From the NCBI GenBank assembly GCA_947647735.1, contig CANSLJ010000012.1, forward strand, positions 44,721 to 108,720: a stretch of DNA of 64,000 bases, in the 5' to 3' direction. This DNA comes from an uncultured bacterium (GTDB lineage Bacteria > Bacillota > Clostridia > Lachnospirales > Lachnospiraceae). Position 1 is the stretch's first letter; each line of letters opens with the position of its first letter. Below are positions 32,804 through 41,520 of the stretch, piece by piece. The notes beneath the pieces were generated by a model, which saw only the letters and a program-made list of their open reading frames with translations, was not told the origin of the DNA and did no database searches. A program made the translations under genes and the position numbers.

Positions 32804-33752
32804 AAAGTTGAATTTGAAGTTGCTTTTTATTAAGGGGTCGCGTGTTGTTGTCCTGCTCGTGTTATTTATTGTATTTTCCGTATTTACTGAAAATTTCTTC
32901 CGGTTTGACAACTGGAGCAACATCGGGAATATCCTGCTGCAGGAGGCGCCCTTTTACATGATGCTTGCGCTCGCCATGGTGATTCCCATGATCGTGGGCG
33001 GCCTGGATCTGTCCGTGGGATCGAATATTTCCTTATCCTCGTTTGTGTGCGCCATGGTGATCCGGGAGACAGAAAATCCGCTGCTTGCCATCATAGCGGG
33101 GCTTATGGTCGGCTGTCTGATCGGCACGCTGAACGGATATATGATCGCAAAGATCGGTGTGCCTCCTTTCGTGGCCACCTACTCCATGGACTGGATAGCC
33201 AAGGGAGCGGTGCTGGTCATCTCGAAGGGCGGCCAGATAACAGGATTTAACTCGTTCCGCGCGATCTTTAATTCCTGGCGGGGTACTTACCTGCTGATAT
33301 CGCTGGTGTTTATGGTGCTGGCATGGATATTATACACAAAAACAGTTTTCGGAAAGAGAACATACTGTGTGGGATGTAATGCCGAGGCGGCGAGGATCTC
33401 GGGCATGAAATCCGCACAGATCAGGATTCTGGCCTATCTGGCAAGCGGGTTTGTGGCGGCGATGACAGGTATGATGTACATTTCCAAGCTGGGAGCGGCG
33501 GAACCCACACTGGGCGGCGCATTTACGATGGAGGCGATCGCGGCGGCCCTGATCGGCGGTGCTTCCTTTGTCGGAGCAAAAAGTAAAATATCCAACGCGC
33601 TGGTCGGCGGCCTGATCATCGTCGTTTTAAACAACGGCCTGATCCATATCGGCGTACCGGGGGTATGGCAGGATTGCGCGCAGGGCGTCATCATCATAGC
33701 GGCAATTTTACTGGAACGTTTACTGGAAAAAATGCAGACGGAGAGATCTTGA
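32793..33752 (+). CDS. Sugar ABC transporter permease, RbsC type (2)
   Basis: A 319-residue permease starting at GTG behind GAGGAGGGTTTACA. The membrane pattern matches the first permease (VIPMIVGGLDLSVGSNISLSSF, AEAARISGMKSAQIRILAYLASGFVAAMTG, ALIGGASFVGAKSKISNALVGG). The start lies 11 bases inside the previous gene. It probably pairs with the first permease in the importer. Confidence 0.92.
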   Translation: MKAEKLNLKLLFIKGSRVVVLLVLFIVFSVFTENFFRFDNWSNIGNILLQEAPFYMMLALAMVIPMIVGGLDLSVGSNISLSSFVCAMVIRETENPLLAIIAGLMVGCLIGTLNGYMIAKIGVPPFVATYSMDWIAKGAVLVISKGGQITGFNSFRAIFNSWRGTYLLISLVFMVLAWILYTKTVFGKRTYCVGCNAEAARISGMKSAQIRILAYLASGFVAAMTGMMYISKLGAAEPTLGGAFTMEAIAAALIGGASFVGAKSKISNALVGGLIIVVLNNGLIHIGVPGVWQDCAQGVIIIAAILLERLLEKMQTERS

Positions 33753-33827
33753 GTATCATCCGGTATCAATGGATTATCATATATCGTGTATGATATAAAA
33801 ATATATTAAAAAAGTGGAGGAAAAGAA

Positions 33828-34925
33828 ATGAAGAAAAAATTGTTGGGAGTACTTTTAACAGCAGTGGTGACCACATCGCTTCTGGCAGGCTGCGGAAGTT
33901 CCGAGGAACCGGCGGCACCTGCGGCGCAGGAGGAGCCTGAGAATGTCGAGGAGGCTGAGGAAGAGACAGAGGCTGCCGGGGAGGTAGCGGAGCCGGAAGA
34001 GGCGACTGAGGAAGCCGCAACTTCCGAGGGCATCGATACATCCGAAAACTATCTGGAGGGGAAGAAGATCGTCGTACTGCTCAAGAGCTATACCCATATG
34101 TTCTGGGTGGAAGCGGCCAACGAGGCGGAGATGCTGGCGGATCAGTACGGCTGTGAGGTTGAGATCCTTGCGCCGACCGTTGCGAACAGCAATGAGGAGC
34201 AGATCGAGCTTTTGGAGAATTCTCTTGTAAGCCCTCCGGATCTTTATATCATTGTTCCGGCAGACTCACAGGGTATTGCTCCGGCTATCGCGGAGATCAA
34301 CAATGAGGGTATCCCCATTGTCAATGTGAATACACAGATCACAGACGAGAGCGTTTCCTATGATTCCTATGTAAGCGCAAACCAGTATGATCTTGGTTAC
34401 ACAACGGTTTCCACGGCGATCGAAAAACTCGGTGAGGAAGGAAAAGCGATCGTGATCTTCGGAAAACCCGGCGCTCAGACATATATGGAGCGTGATGAAG
34501 GCGCATCAGCGGCATTTGCGGAGCATGCAGGATGGGAAGTGCTGGACAACCAGGTGGCAAACGGCGACAGAAACGAAGCTATGACAGTTATGCAGACACT
34601 GATGACAAAGTATTCCGACATCGACCTTGTGTACGCGGAGGACGGCGAGATGGCACTGGGCGCGGCGGAAGCGATCAAGGCGGCCGGCAAGGAAGGCGAG
34701 ATCAAGGTAGTGGGCGATAACAGTTCCGTGGAGATCTGTGACGCGATCAAATCAGGCGCCCTCTATATGGTTTATGATGATGCGGCATGGTCACAGATGG
34801 AAACAGGATTTAAGGTGGCGAATCTGGTACTTGGCGGACAGTCAGTGGAAGATACTTATTATTCACCGATCTATCTGGTGGATTCTGATAATGTTGAGGA
34901 ATATTCAAAACGTTACGATGAATAG
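33828..34925 (+). CDS. Sugar-type ABC substrate-binding lipoprotein
   Basis: A 365-residue lipoprotein of the type 1 periplasmic-binding fold. A signal peptide with lipobox (VVTTSLLAGC, Cys about 22) is followed by a 45-residue Glu/Ala-rich linker, then the sugar-binding domain (KKIVVLLKSYTHMFWVEAANEAEMLADQYGCEVEILAP, NSLVSPPDLYIIVPADSQGIAPAI). It would capture a monosaccharide, inositol or similar ligand for the RbsA/RbsC-type importer encoded just before. Start 33828 follows GTGGAGGAAAAGAA. It ends at a strong terminator. Confidence 0.93.
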   Translation: MKKKLLGVLLTAVVTTSLLAGCGSSEEPAAPAAQEEPENVEEAEEETEAAGEVAEPEEATEEAATSEGIDTSENYLEGKKIVVLLKSYTHMFWVEAANEAEMLADQYGCEVEILAPTVANSNEEQIELLENSLVSPPDLYIIVPADSQGIAPAIAEINNEGIPIVNVNTQITDESVSYDSYVSANQYDLGYTTVSTAIEKLGEEGKAIVIFGKPGAQTYMERDEGASAAFAEHAGWEVLDNQVANGDRNEAMTVMQTLMTKYSDIDLVYAEDGEMALGAAEAIKAAGKEGEIKVVGDNSSVEICDAIKSGALYMVYDDAAWSQMETGFKVANLVLGGQSVEDTYYSPIYLVDSDNVEEYSKRYDE

Positions 34926-34939
34926 GACGGATGAGGAGA

Positions 34940-34965
34940 GGGGAGCGGCAAGCCGCTCCCCTTTT
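34940..34965 (+). terminator. Terminator of the ABC transporter/catabolic operon
   Basis: GGGGAGCGGC-AA-GCCGCTCCCC, a perfect 10-bp stem followed by a T-run, 15 bases after the binding-protein stop. It marks the end of the long operon. Confidence 0.9.
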
Positions 34966-35046
34966 CCGCATAAAAATAAAAAGTCTGCTTTTTTATCGGA
35001 GGGATAAGAGATATAATAGAGATGGCAGAGAAGGAGATGGAAGATC

Positions 35047-35967
35047 ATGGGAAATATATTGCTGCAATCATGTATCCTGATCATTATCATGGTGTTGGGG
35101 TACGTTGTAAAAAAGGCAGGACTGTTTGGTAAGGAGGATTACCGGATCGTGACCAGAATGGTAATGTATTTTACGCTGCCCTGTACGATCATCACAAATT
35201 TTTCAAAATTTGAGTGGGAGAATACATTGTTTCTGATACCTCTTCTGGGGATAGGCATCAATGTCCTGATGCAGATCTGCGCTTATCTTTTCTGTAAAAA
35301 GGGCAGCGATGATAAAAAGATCTTTTATATGCTCAATCTCCCCGGTTTCAGTATGGGAACCTTTGCGCTGCCGTTCATACAGAATTCCCTTGGAACGGAG
35401 GGCGTGGTGGCAGCCTGTATGTTTGATGCGGGCGGTACGATCATGCCCTCCGGCGCAAGCTATGTCTGCACCAGCGCTATCTTGAATGAGCGGAGACAGG
35501 CGGAGAAGGTGAACGCCGCCTTCGTGATAAAGAGAATGCTCACATCGCCGCCCTTTTTGACCTACCTGGTCATGATTCCGCTGAAGGTATGCGATATATC
35601 GCTGCCCTCCTTTCTGCTGTCGTTTGCGGGAAAGGTCAGCGATGCGAACGCGTTTTTGTGCATGGTGATGATCGGGATGATGTTCGAGATGAAATTCCAG
35701 AAGGATCAGTTAAAAAATGTGGTGAAACTACTGACGGCGAGGCTTGTATTTTCCACGCTGGCGGCGCTTGTTATTTTGTCATGCAGTTTCGGGACGGAGA
35801 GCCTGCGCAAGGCGCTTGCCATTGTGCTGTTTTCGCCGATCGCGGCGCTTAGCCTGATCTTTACGGATAAGATAAAAGGGGATACGGAGCTGGCGGGATT
35901 TGTGAACTCGCTTTCTATCATTTTGAGTATGGTCGTGATGACGGTTTTGATGATGGTGCTGGTGTGA
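35047..35967 (+). CDS. AEC-family transporter (auxin efflux carrier-like)
   Basis: A 306-residue membrane protein with about ten transmembrane segments arranged as two five-helix repeats. The N-terminus (CILIIIMVLGYVVKKAGLFGKED) and the MYFTLPCTIITNFSKF block are typical of bacterial AEC transporters, which carry malate, malonate and other organic acids. It follows the importer operon terminator, with its own ribosome site (AGAGAAGGAGATGGAAGATC). Its link to the upstream pathway is only by position. Confidence 0.85.
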   Translation: MGNILLQSCILIIIMVLGYVVKKAGLFGKEDYRIVTRMVMYFTLPCTIITNFSKFEWENTLFLIPLLGIGINVLMQICAYLFCKKGSDDKKIFYMLNLPGFSMGTFALPFIQNSLGTEGVVAACMFDAGGTIMPSGASYVCTSAILNERRQAEKVNAAFVIKRMLTSPPFLTYLVMIPLKVCDISLPSFLLSFAGKVSDANAFLCMVMIGMMFEMKFQKDQLKNVVKLLTARLVFSTLAALVILSCSFGTESLRKALAIVLFSPIAALSLIFTDKIKGDTELAGFVNSLSIILSMVVMTVLMMVLV

Positions 35968-36036
35968 CCAAAAAGGAATTGACAGGAAAAATCTGAATTA
36001 ACTGACAGATATTTAACAGGAAAGGGATACGGATTT

Positions 36037-36942
36037 ATGGAAATACAATATTTCACAACAATGGAAGAGGCGTTATCCGAACTTTTCGGAAACGGCGTTG
36101 CCATTGCAGAGACAGAGCGTATTTTCGGCGGGGATATCAATGAATCCTATGCCCTGACGCTGTCTAACGGGCATTCTGTTTTTATGAAGGCAAACGCAGG
36201 AAAAGGCGCGTCATTTTTCAGGGCAGAGGCGGCAGGTCTGAGCGCTGTTGCACAGACAGGGGCGATCGGTACGCCAAAGATTCTCGGCTATGGGGAAAAC
36301 GCGGGCAGGTTCGGGAAATTTTTTCTGCTGTTAGAGTTTGTTTATGGCGGGAGACGGATATCGGATTACTGGGAGACATTGGGACGTCAGCTTGCCGGTA
36401 TGCATAGGGCAGAAACCGCAGATTACGTGAAAGGCGGAAGATATGGTTTCTATTGTGACAATTACATCGGTGAAGGAAGCCAGATCAATACACCCTGTGG
36501 AAGCTGGATAGAATTTTTTCGGGACTGTCGTCTTGCGCCGCAGTTTCAGCGTGCCGCCGGCTATTTCGGTAAAACGGACACGCGGAAGATCACGCATCTG
36601 ATGGATCATCTGGATACGTTTCTGACTGAGCCGGAGTATCCCTCGCTGTTGCATGGCGATCTGTGGGCAGGAAATGTGATGACGGGAGATGACGGCAGGG
36701 CATGGCTGATCGATCCGGCGGTTTATGTCGGACATGCCGAGGCGGATATTGCCATGACAGAACTCTTCGGCGGATTTCCGGCGGCATTTTATGATGCCTA
36801 CAGGGAGGCTGGAATGCTGCCGCCGGATTATAAAGACCGCCGTGACCTGTATAATCTGTATCACCTTCTGAATCATCTGAATATGTTCGGAGGCGGTTAT
36901 CTGGCTTCGGTGAAGCGGATATTAGAGAGATATGCGCAATGA
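36037..36942 (+). CDS. Fructosamine kinase-family protein
   Basis: A 301-residue kinase of the fructosamine/ketosamine-3-kinase family (choline-kinase fold). Visible motifs are the catalytic loop LLHGDLWAGNVM, the metal-binding DPAVYVGHAEADIAMTELFGG, and the N-terminal GGDINESYAL glycine loop. It phosphorylates sugar adducts on amines, which leads to their breakdown (deglycation). It starts behind GGAAAGGGATACGGATTT and ends with a hairpin terminator at 36949-36978 (ATTTGAGA / TCTCAAAT). It is convergent with pdxT. Confidence 0.9.
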   Translation: MEIQYFTTMEEALSELFGNGVAIAETERIFGGDINESYALTLSNGHSVFMKANAGKGASFFRAEAAGLSAVAQTGAIGTPKILGYGENAGRFGKFFLLLEFVYGGRRISDYWETLGRQLAGMHRAETADYVKGGRYGFYCDNYIGEGSQINTPCGSWIEFFRDCRLAPQFQRAAGYFGKTDTRKITHLMDHLDTFLTEPEYPSLLHGDLWAGNVMTGDDGRAWLIDPAVYVGHAEADIAMTELFGGFPAAFYDAYREAGMLPPDYKDRRDLYNLYHLLNHLNMFGGGYLASVKRILERYAQ

Positions 36943-36948
36943 AACAAT

Positions 36949-36978
36949 ATTTGAGACGTCAGAAAAGGCATCTCAAAT
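36949..36978. terminator. Hairpin between fructosamine kinase and pdxT
   Basis: ATTTGAGA / TCTCAAAT stem between convergent genes; a short hairpin with A-rich loop. It can end either transcript. Confidence 0.55.
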
Positions 36979-36984
36979 GAGGTA

Positions 36985-37554
36985 TTAAGTATTACAGATA
37001 TCTTTCAGAAACATCCGATGGATCCTTCGGTCAGAGTCCAGTTCGGGATGAAAAGATATAGCCAGTTGGTTCTGATAGCGCACGCCGACGATATTGCCGT
37101 CCACCTTTGCCAGGATTTCCACGTCTTTCCGCACGGATTCGATATAAGGCGCGCGGATGAAGGTCATGGGCACGGCGGATAAGGAGCCGAAATCCTGTAC
37201 GGCGTGAAAACTCCCGAGCTGCCTGCCGTAGGCATTTCTTCTGACCGTAACAGGCAGCGTCTGAAACCAGGCGCGCTCATCATTACAGCTTTTTTCCGCA
37301 AGCAGTATCAGCCCGGCACAGGTGGCAAGAACGGGTAGTCCGCCCCGGATCTTCTCCTGCAGCGGTTCAAACATCCCCAGTTCTTTTAGTAGCTTTCCCT
37401 GAGCGGTACTTTCGCCGCCGGGCAGGATCAGTCCGTCGAAGGAATCTGACAGGTCTTCTTTTTTCCGAAGTTCCATATAGTCCGCTCCCAGTTCCGTCAG
37501 GATCATTTCATGTTCATAAAAAGCGCCCTGCAGCGCAAGTACCGCGATTTTCAT
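36985..37554 (-). CDS. pdxT: Pyridoxal 5'-phosphate synthase glutaminase subunit
   Basis: A 189-residue glutamine amidotransferase that feeds ammonia to PdxS. Motifs: MKIAVLALQGAFYEH, LILPGGESTA, ATCAGLILLA with the nucleophile Cys, and SFHPELDSD with the catalytic His-x-Glu. Start 37554 gives the conserved N-terminus; the upstream ATG at 37578 would add eight residues. It follows pdxS by 39 bases in the same operon. Confidence 0.95.
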   Translation of the reverse strand: MKIAVLALQGAFYEHEMILTELGADYMELRKKEDLSDSFDGLILPGGESTAQGKLLKELGMFEPLQEKIRGGLPVLATCAGLILLAEKSCNDERAWFQTLPVTVRRNAYGRQLGSFHAVQDFGSLSAVPMTFIRAPYIESVRKDVEILAKVDGNIVGVRYQNQLAISFHPELDSDRRIHRMFLKDICNT

Positions 37555-37593
37555 AGGGATCGTTATTCCTTTCGTCATTTCGGTTCTGCGGGA

Positions 37594-38469
37594 TCATTTG
37601 CCCCGTTCCGCCATTAAAAGCTGAATCTCCTGCTCGTTGATGCCGACCATCGCTTCCCCCAGATCTTCTGATAAAGATGCGATCAGTTTTGCGTCCGTAT
37701 AGTTGGTGACTGCCTGCACGATGGCGGATGCTCTCTTAGCCGGATCGCCGGATTTGAAGATGCCGGAACCCACGAAGACACCCTCCGCACCGAGCTGCAT
37801 CATCAGCGCGGCATCCGCCGGCGTTGCAACGCCGCCTGCCGCAAAGTTGACGACAGGGAGTTTTCCGTTTTCATGGACATACTTCACAAGCTCATAGGGC
37901 ACCCGGAGCTCTTTTGCCTCCTCGTAGAGTTCATCCTCCCGCATGGATGTAACTTTGGCGATCTCCTGGTTCATTTTTCGCATATGGCGGACTGCCTGTA
38001 CCACATCGCCGGTGCCGGGCTCACCCTTTGTGCGGATCATAGACGCCCCCTCGCTGATCCGGCGAAGCGCCTCACCGAGATCTCTGGCACCGCAGACAAA
38101 GGGCACTTTAAACTTTGTTTTATCGATATGATAGACATCATCCGCCGGGGAGAGCACCTCGCTCTCATCGATATAGTCGATCTCGATGGCCTCTAAAAGC
38201 TGTGCCTCCACAAAATGCCCGATCCGGCATTTCGCCATAACAGGAATGGAAACAGCCTCCTGAATGCCCCGGATCATCTTCGGATCGCTCATCCGGGAAA
38301 CCCCGCCCGCGGCCCTGATATCCGCCGGGATCCTCTCTAACGCCATCACCGCGCAGGCTCCCGCCGCCTCCGCGATCCTCGCCTGCTCCGGCGTCGTAAC
38401 ATCCATAATAACCCCGCCTTTCAACATCTGGGCAAGCTGCTTGTTTAACTGGTATCTTTCTTCTGACAT
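37594..38469 (-). CDS. pdxS: Pyridoxal 5'-phosphate synthase lyase subunit
   Basis: A 291-residue PLP synthase that condenses ribose 5-phosphate, glyceraldehyde 3-phosphate and ammonia to PLP. Catalytic lysines are visible in [10 protein letters not shown] and [11 protein letters not shown], with the phosphate-binding [36 protein letters not shown]. Start 38469 follows GAGAGGAGGACTAACC; an ATG at 38496 is in frame but upstream of that site. It is divergent from a MocR-type regulator, the usual PdxR arrangement. Confidence 0.97.
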   Translation of the reverse strand: MSEERYQLNKQLAQMLKGGVIMDVTTPEQARIAEAAGACAVMALERIPADIRAAGGVSRMSDPKMIRGIQEAVSIPVMAKCRIGHFVEAQLLEAIEIDYIDESEVLSPADDVYHIDKTKFKVPFVCGARDLGEALRRISEGASMIRTKGEPGTGDVVQAVRHMRKMNQEIAKVTSMREDELYEEAKELRVPYELVKYVHENGKLPVVNFAAGGVATPADAALMMQLGAEGVFVGSGIFKSGDPAKRASAIVQAVTNYTDAKLIASLSEDLGEAMVGINEQEIQLLMAERGK

Positions 38470-38524
38470 GGTTAGTCCTCCTCTCACCACTTGCAAATCT
38501 CATCATCCCTTAGTATAATAAAAT

Positions 38525-38570
38525 CTGACCATATTTAAATACCCACTTTAAAGAAAATCAAAAAGGTCAG
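38525..38570. promoter_or_regulatory. Candidate PdxR binding region
   Basis: CTGACC at 38525-38530 and GGTCAG at 38565-38570 form a spaced inverted repeat across the pdxS/regulator intergenic region. MocR/PdxR proteins bind such spaced repeats between divergent genes. Assignment is inference. Confidence 0.5.
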
Positions 38571-38589
38571 TCTGGAGAAAAATTACAAG

Positions 38590-40008
38590 ATGCTCACCTA
38601 CTCTTTCGAGGCAGCAAGGTCAGAACCCTTATACCAGCATTTATACCAATGTATCAAAAACGACATCATGCAGGGCGTTTTATCCCCGAACGAGAAGCTG
38701 CCCTCCAAGCGCAGTTTTGCGAAAAATCTGGGCGTAAGCACGATCACGGTGGAGAATGCCTACGCGCAATTGGCAGCGGAAGGCTATGTTTATTCCCTGC
38801 CGAAAAAAGGATTTTTTGTGACAGATATCAGAAATGATCTGTCAAGAGAAAAGGAAAAGAACTGTAAAAGAGAAGAAAAAGAGCAGACAGAGCAGAAGAG
38901 ATATCTGGCGGATTTCACCAGCAATCAGACCTGTTCGGAGCAGTTTCCTTTTTCCATCTGGGCAAAGCTGATGCGGGCGGTGCTGAAGGAGGAACGGGAG
39001 GGGTTGATGAAAAATGCCCCCTGTGCCGGTATCTTGCCGCTTCGGGAAGCCATTGCGGGACATCTGAAGGCTTTCAGGGGTATGGATGTGGAACCGGAAC
39101 AGATCGTGATAGGAGCCGGAACAGAATATCTTTACGGGCTTCTGCTGCAGCTTCTGGGGATGGAAAAATGCTATGGAGTGGAAGATCCGGGCTACCATAA
39201 AATATATAAAGTATATAAGAGCCACCGGGTGCCCTGCAGTTATGTGGAGATGGACGGCGCGGGGGTGGTGGTCTCGTCACTGGAGGATGGCGGAGTGGAT
39301 GTGGTACATATTTCTCCATCCCATCATTTCCCAACAGGTATTGTGATGCCGGTGAGCAGGCGCTATGAGCTTTTGGGCTGGGCGGCGAAAGCGGAGGGAC
39401 GCTATATTATCGAGGATGATTATGACAGCGAGTTCCGCCTGACGGGAAAACCGGTCCCCTCTCTGCAGAGTATTGATGTGCAGGAAAAGGTGATCTATAT
39501 GAACACCTTTACCAAGACTCTCTCCTCCACAGTGCGCGTCAGCTATATGGTGCTGCCGTCGCATCTGGCACAGCAGTTTAGGGGAACGCTTTCCTTTTAT
39601 TCCTGCACGGTGTCCAATTTTGAACAGTATGTGCTTGCCCGTTTCATTCAGGAGGGTTATTTTGAAAGGCATATCAACCGCATGCGGAATTACTATCATG
39701 AGAAGAGAGACCTTCTGTTAAAACAGATAGCGGGCAGTCCGATAGCAGACTGCTGCGGGATATCGGAGGAGGATGCGGGACTGCATTTCCTGATGAAGGT
39801 CGATACGGATATTCCGGACGAGGAGATCTGCAGGGAACTGGATCGGGAGGGCGTGCGGATCTCTTCCGTGGCGCAGTATTATGTAAATCCGCCGGAGAAG
39901 AAGGAGCATGTGTTTGTGATGAATTACTCATCCTTGGAGGAGGAAAACCTGAAGAAGGTAATGGCGGTTTTTGAGCGTGTTTTTGCCAGAAAAAGGAAAA
40001 AGCAGTAA
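38590..40008 (+). CDS. pdxR: MocR-family regulator with aminotransferase domain (PdxR)
   Basis: A 472-residue fusion of an N-terminal GntR winged helix (YQCIKNDIMQGVLSPNEKLPSKRSFAKNLGVSTITVENAYAQLAAEGYV) with a fold-type I aminotransferase domain. The PLP lysine is in YMNTFTKTLSS. Another typical block is IIEDDYDSEFR. A Lys/Glu-rich linker joins the parts. PdxR homologues sense PLP and control the PdxS/PdxT operon, which is divergent here with a spaced repeat between. Start 38590 has a weak site (CTGGAG, 12 bases away). Confidence 0.92.
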   Translation: MLTYSFEAARSEPLYQHLYQCIKNDIMQGVLSPNEKLPSKRSFAKNLGVSTITVENAYAQLAAEGYVYSLPKKGFFVTDIRNDLSREKEKNCKREEKEQTEQKRYLADFTSNQTCSEQFPFSIWAKLMRAVLKEEREGLMKNAPCAGILPLREAIAGHLKAFRGMDVEPEQIVIGAGTEYLYGLLLQLLGMEKCYGVEDPGYHKIYKVYKSHRVPCSYVEMDGAGVVVSSLEDGGVDVVHISPSHHFPTGIVMPVSRRYELLGWAAKAEGRYIIEDDYDSEFRLTGKPVPSLQSIDVQEKVIYMNTFTKTLSSTVRVSYMVLPSHLAQQFRGTLSFYSCTVSNFEQYVLARFIQEGYFERHINRMRNYYHEKRDLLLKQIAGSPIADCCGISEEDAGLHFLMKVDTDIPDEEICRELDREGVRISSVAQYYVNPPEKKEHVFVMNYSSLEEENLKKVMAVFERVFARKRKKQ

Positions 40009-40119
40009 CATTATAAAGAAATGCTTCTGAAATACACGAAAGAAAGATATGTTCTTTTTAAGAATTATATGATATTATATAGAAGCGGGAAGAACAGCGT
40101 ATCACGAAGGGAATGAACT

Positions 40120-40866
40120 ATGGCTTCAAAGCGGCATAAACGAAAAGTCGGTTATACGATCATGATCGTGTCCGATTCCGTTGAGAAAAATCAGAAAAAA
40201 TTCCATATCAATACCGGCATTCTTTCCATCGTGGCTTTTGTGCTTCTGGTCGTGGTGGTCTGTTATGCGGAATATACAACGATCCTGATGCATGGGGCGA
40301 CAGAGCGGAGCGAGGTCTACGCGGGCCAGATAGCGGAATTACAGAAGGATAACGAACAGCTCCTGAAGGATAAGGAAGAACTGGAGAAACAGGTTGCAAA
40401 TCTGAACCAGACGCTGAGTCAGAAGGAGACTCAGGTGCAGAAACAGGAGGAAACGCTCCAGACTACTGCCGAGGAGGAAAAAATGCCGAGAGGCTTTCCT
40501 GTCAGCGGCGCGGCACAGATCAAAGAGGCAGGCGGGGAGGAAACCGCCGGGCTGCAGCCGAACGAGGACTGGAAGGAAGTGATCTTCACCGCCGCACCCG
40601 GGACCAATGTGATCGCCTCCGGCGCGGGTACGGTCGCAGGAGTGGCGGCAGAGGGCGATGAGCCTGCCGGCATCAGCATCGACCACGGCAATGGTTATGT
40701 CAGCAACTACCGCAATGCCGGAACACCGAAGGTTGCGGCGGGCGATGAGGTGGAACAGGGAGCGGTATTGTTTGAAATAGAAGAGAATAATGTGGAAATC
40801 GGTTACAGCATCAGCAGAGAGAATGAGTTTCTGGAGCCGATGGAAATAATAGAAATCAAAGGATAA
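40120..40866 (+). CDS. Membrane-anchored coiled-coil protein with degenerate LytM/M23 domain
   Basis: A 248-residue protein. A basic cytoplasmic N-terminus and one transmembrane helix (NTGILSIVAFVLLVVVVCYA) lead to a coiled coil (about 65-125), then a LytM-like beta domain (AAPGTNVIASGAGTVAGVA..., GISIDHGNGYVSNYRNAG). An M23 peptidase normally needs His-x3-Asp and His-x-His ligands. The first His/Asp pair is missing (DWKEVIFTAAPG), and the usual tyrosine-histidine pair is replaced by YRN. It is probably a scaffold or activator like EnvC, not a hydrolase. It lies 13 bases before bactofilin. Confidence 0.85.
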   Translation: MASKRHKRKVGYTIMIVSDSVEKNQKKFHINTGILSIVAFVLLVVVVCYAEYTTILMHGATERSEVYAGQIAELQKDNEQLLKDKEELEKQVANLNQTLSQKETQVQKQEETLQTTAEEEKMPRGFPVSGAAQIKEAGGEETAGLQPNEDWKEVIFTAAPGTNVIASGAGTVAGVAAEGDEPAGISIDHGNGYVSNYRNAGTPKVAAGDEVEQGAVLFEIEENNVEIGYSISRENEFLEPMEIIEIKG

Positions 40867-40879
40867 GGAGAGGAAGACA

Positions 40880-41290
40880 GTGTTAAAGAAATCAACAGAA
40901 CAGACAACTGCAAGGATCAACAGTATCATAGGCTCGGATATGGTTGTGGAAGGCAATATTCGAGCGAAGGAAACGGTGCGTGTGGAAGGAAGCGTGACCG
41001 GGAATGTGGAGACGGAAGGTGCCCTGATCATCAGCGCCACCGGCAAGGTGAAAGGGAATATAAAGGGCAGCAGCATTGTGGTAGGCGGCGTGCTGGAGGG
41101 CGACCTTTCCTCTTCCGGAAAGACTGAAGTGATCTCCACCGGCAAAGTGATCGGCAATATGCATACGAAGAGCCTGATCGTGGATGAGAACGCGGTATTC
41201 CAGGGACAGTGTATCATGAATACGAATGATGTACCGGTGCTGCCGGAGGTGGAAGACATCATGCAGATCGAGGACAAGAAGAAAAAATAG
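40880..41290 (+). CDS. Bactofilin (polymer-forming cytoskeletal protein)
   Basis: A 136-residue bactofilin. The core is a right-handed beta-helix of Gly-x-Val repeats (VEGNIRAKETVRVEGSVTGNVETEGALIISATGKVKGNIKGSSIVVGG, SSSGKTEVISTGKVIG). Short polar tails flank it. Bactofilins polymerise without nucleotide and position cell-wall enzymes. The partner LytM-domain gene directly upstream is the classic association. Start is GTG at 40880 after AAGGAGAGGAAGACA. It ends at a terminator. Confidence 0.92.
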   Translation: MLKKSTEQTTARINSIIGSDMVVEGNIRAKETVRVEGSVTGNVETEGALIISATGKVKGNIKGSSIVVGGVLEGDLSSSGKTEVISTGKVIGNMHTKSLIVDENAVFQGQCIMNTNDVPVLPEVEDIMQIEDKKKK

Positions 41291-41307
41291 AATCATGGCA
41301 AGAAGTG

Positions 41308-41349
41308 ATAAAAAGCAGTGAGTTTCTGGAAGGGATCACTGCTTTTTAT
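41308..41349 (+). terminator. Terminator after bactofilin
   Basis: AAAAAGCAGTGA / TCACTGCTTTTT stem with a 14-base loop and T-tract inside the right arm. Confidence 0.85.
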
Positions 41350-41378
41350 TTCTGTCCAGAAAAACATTTCCTTATGTG

Positions 41379-41439
41379 TTGACAAACAGGAGAAGAGATG
41401 ATAAGCTGAAAACACAAAAAGGTATTATATGTGAATACC
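41379..41439 (+). promoter_or_regulatory. Promoter and operator of the glycyl radical enzyme genes
   Basis: TTGACA (41379-41384), 17 bases, TAAGCT (41402-41407), followed by the inverted repeat GGTATT-7-AATACC (41421-41439) in the early transcribed region. A GntR-family regulator encoded after the enzyme could bind it and block transcription. Confidence 0.6.
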
Positions 41440-41520
41440 AATTATAGAAGACAAAAATCAGGCAGATTGGTGTGATATAAGGAGCGGTGGAATAGATCGA
41501 GAAGGCAGGAGTGAGGGAAT

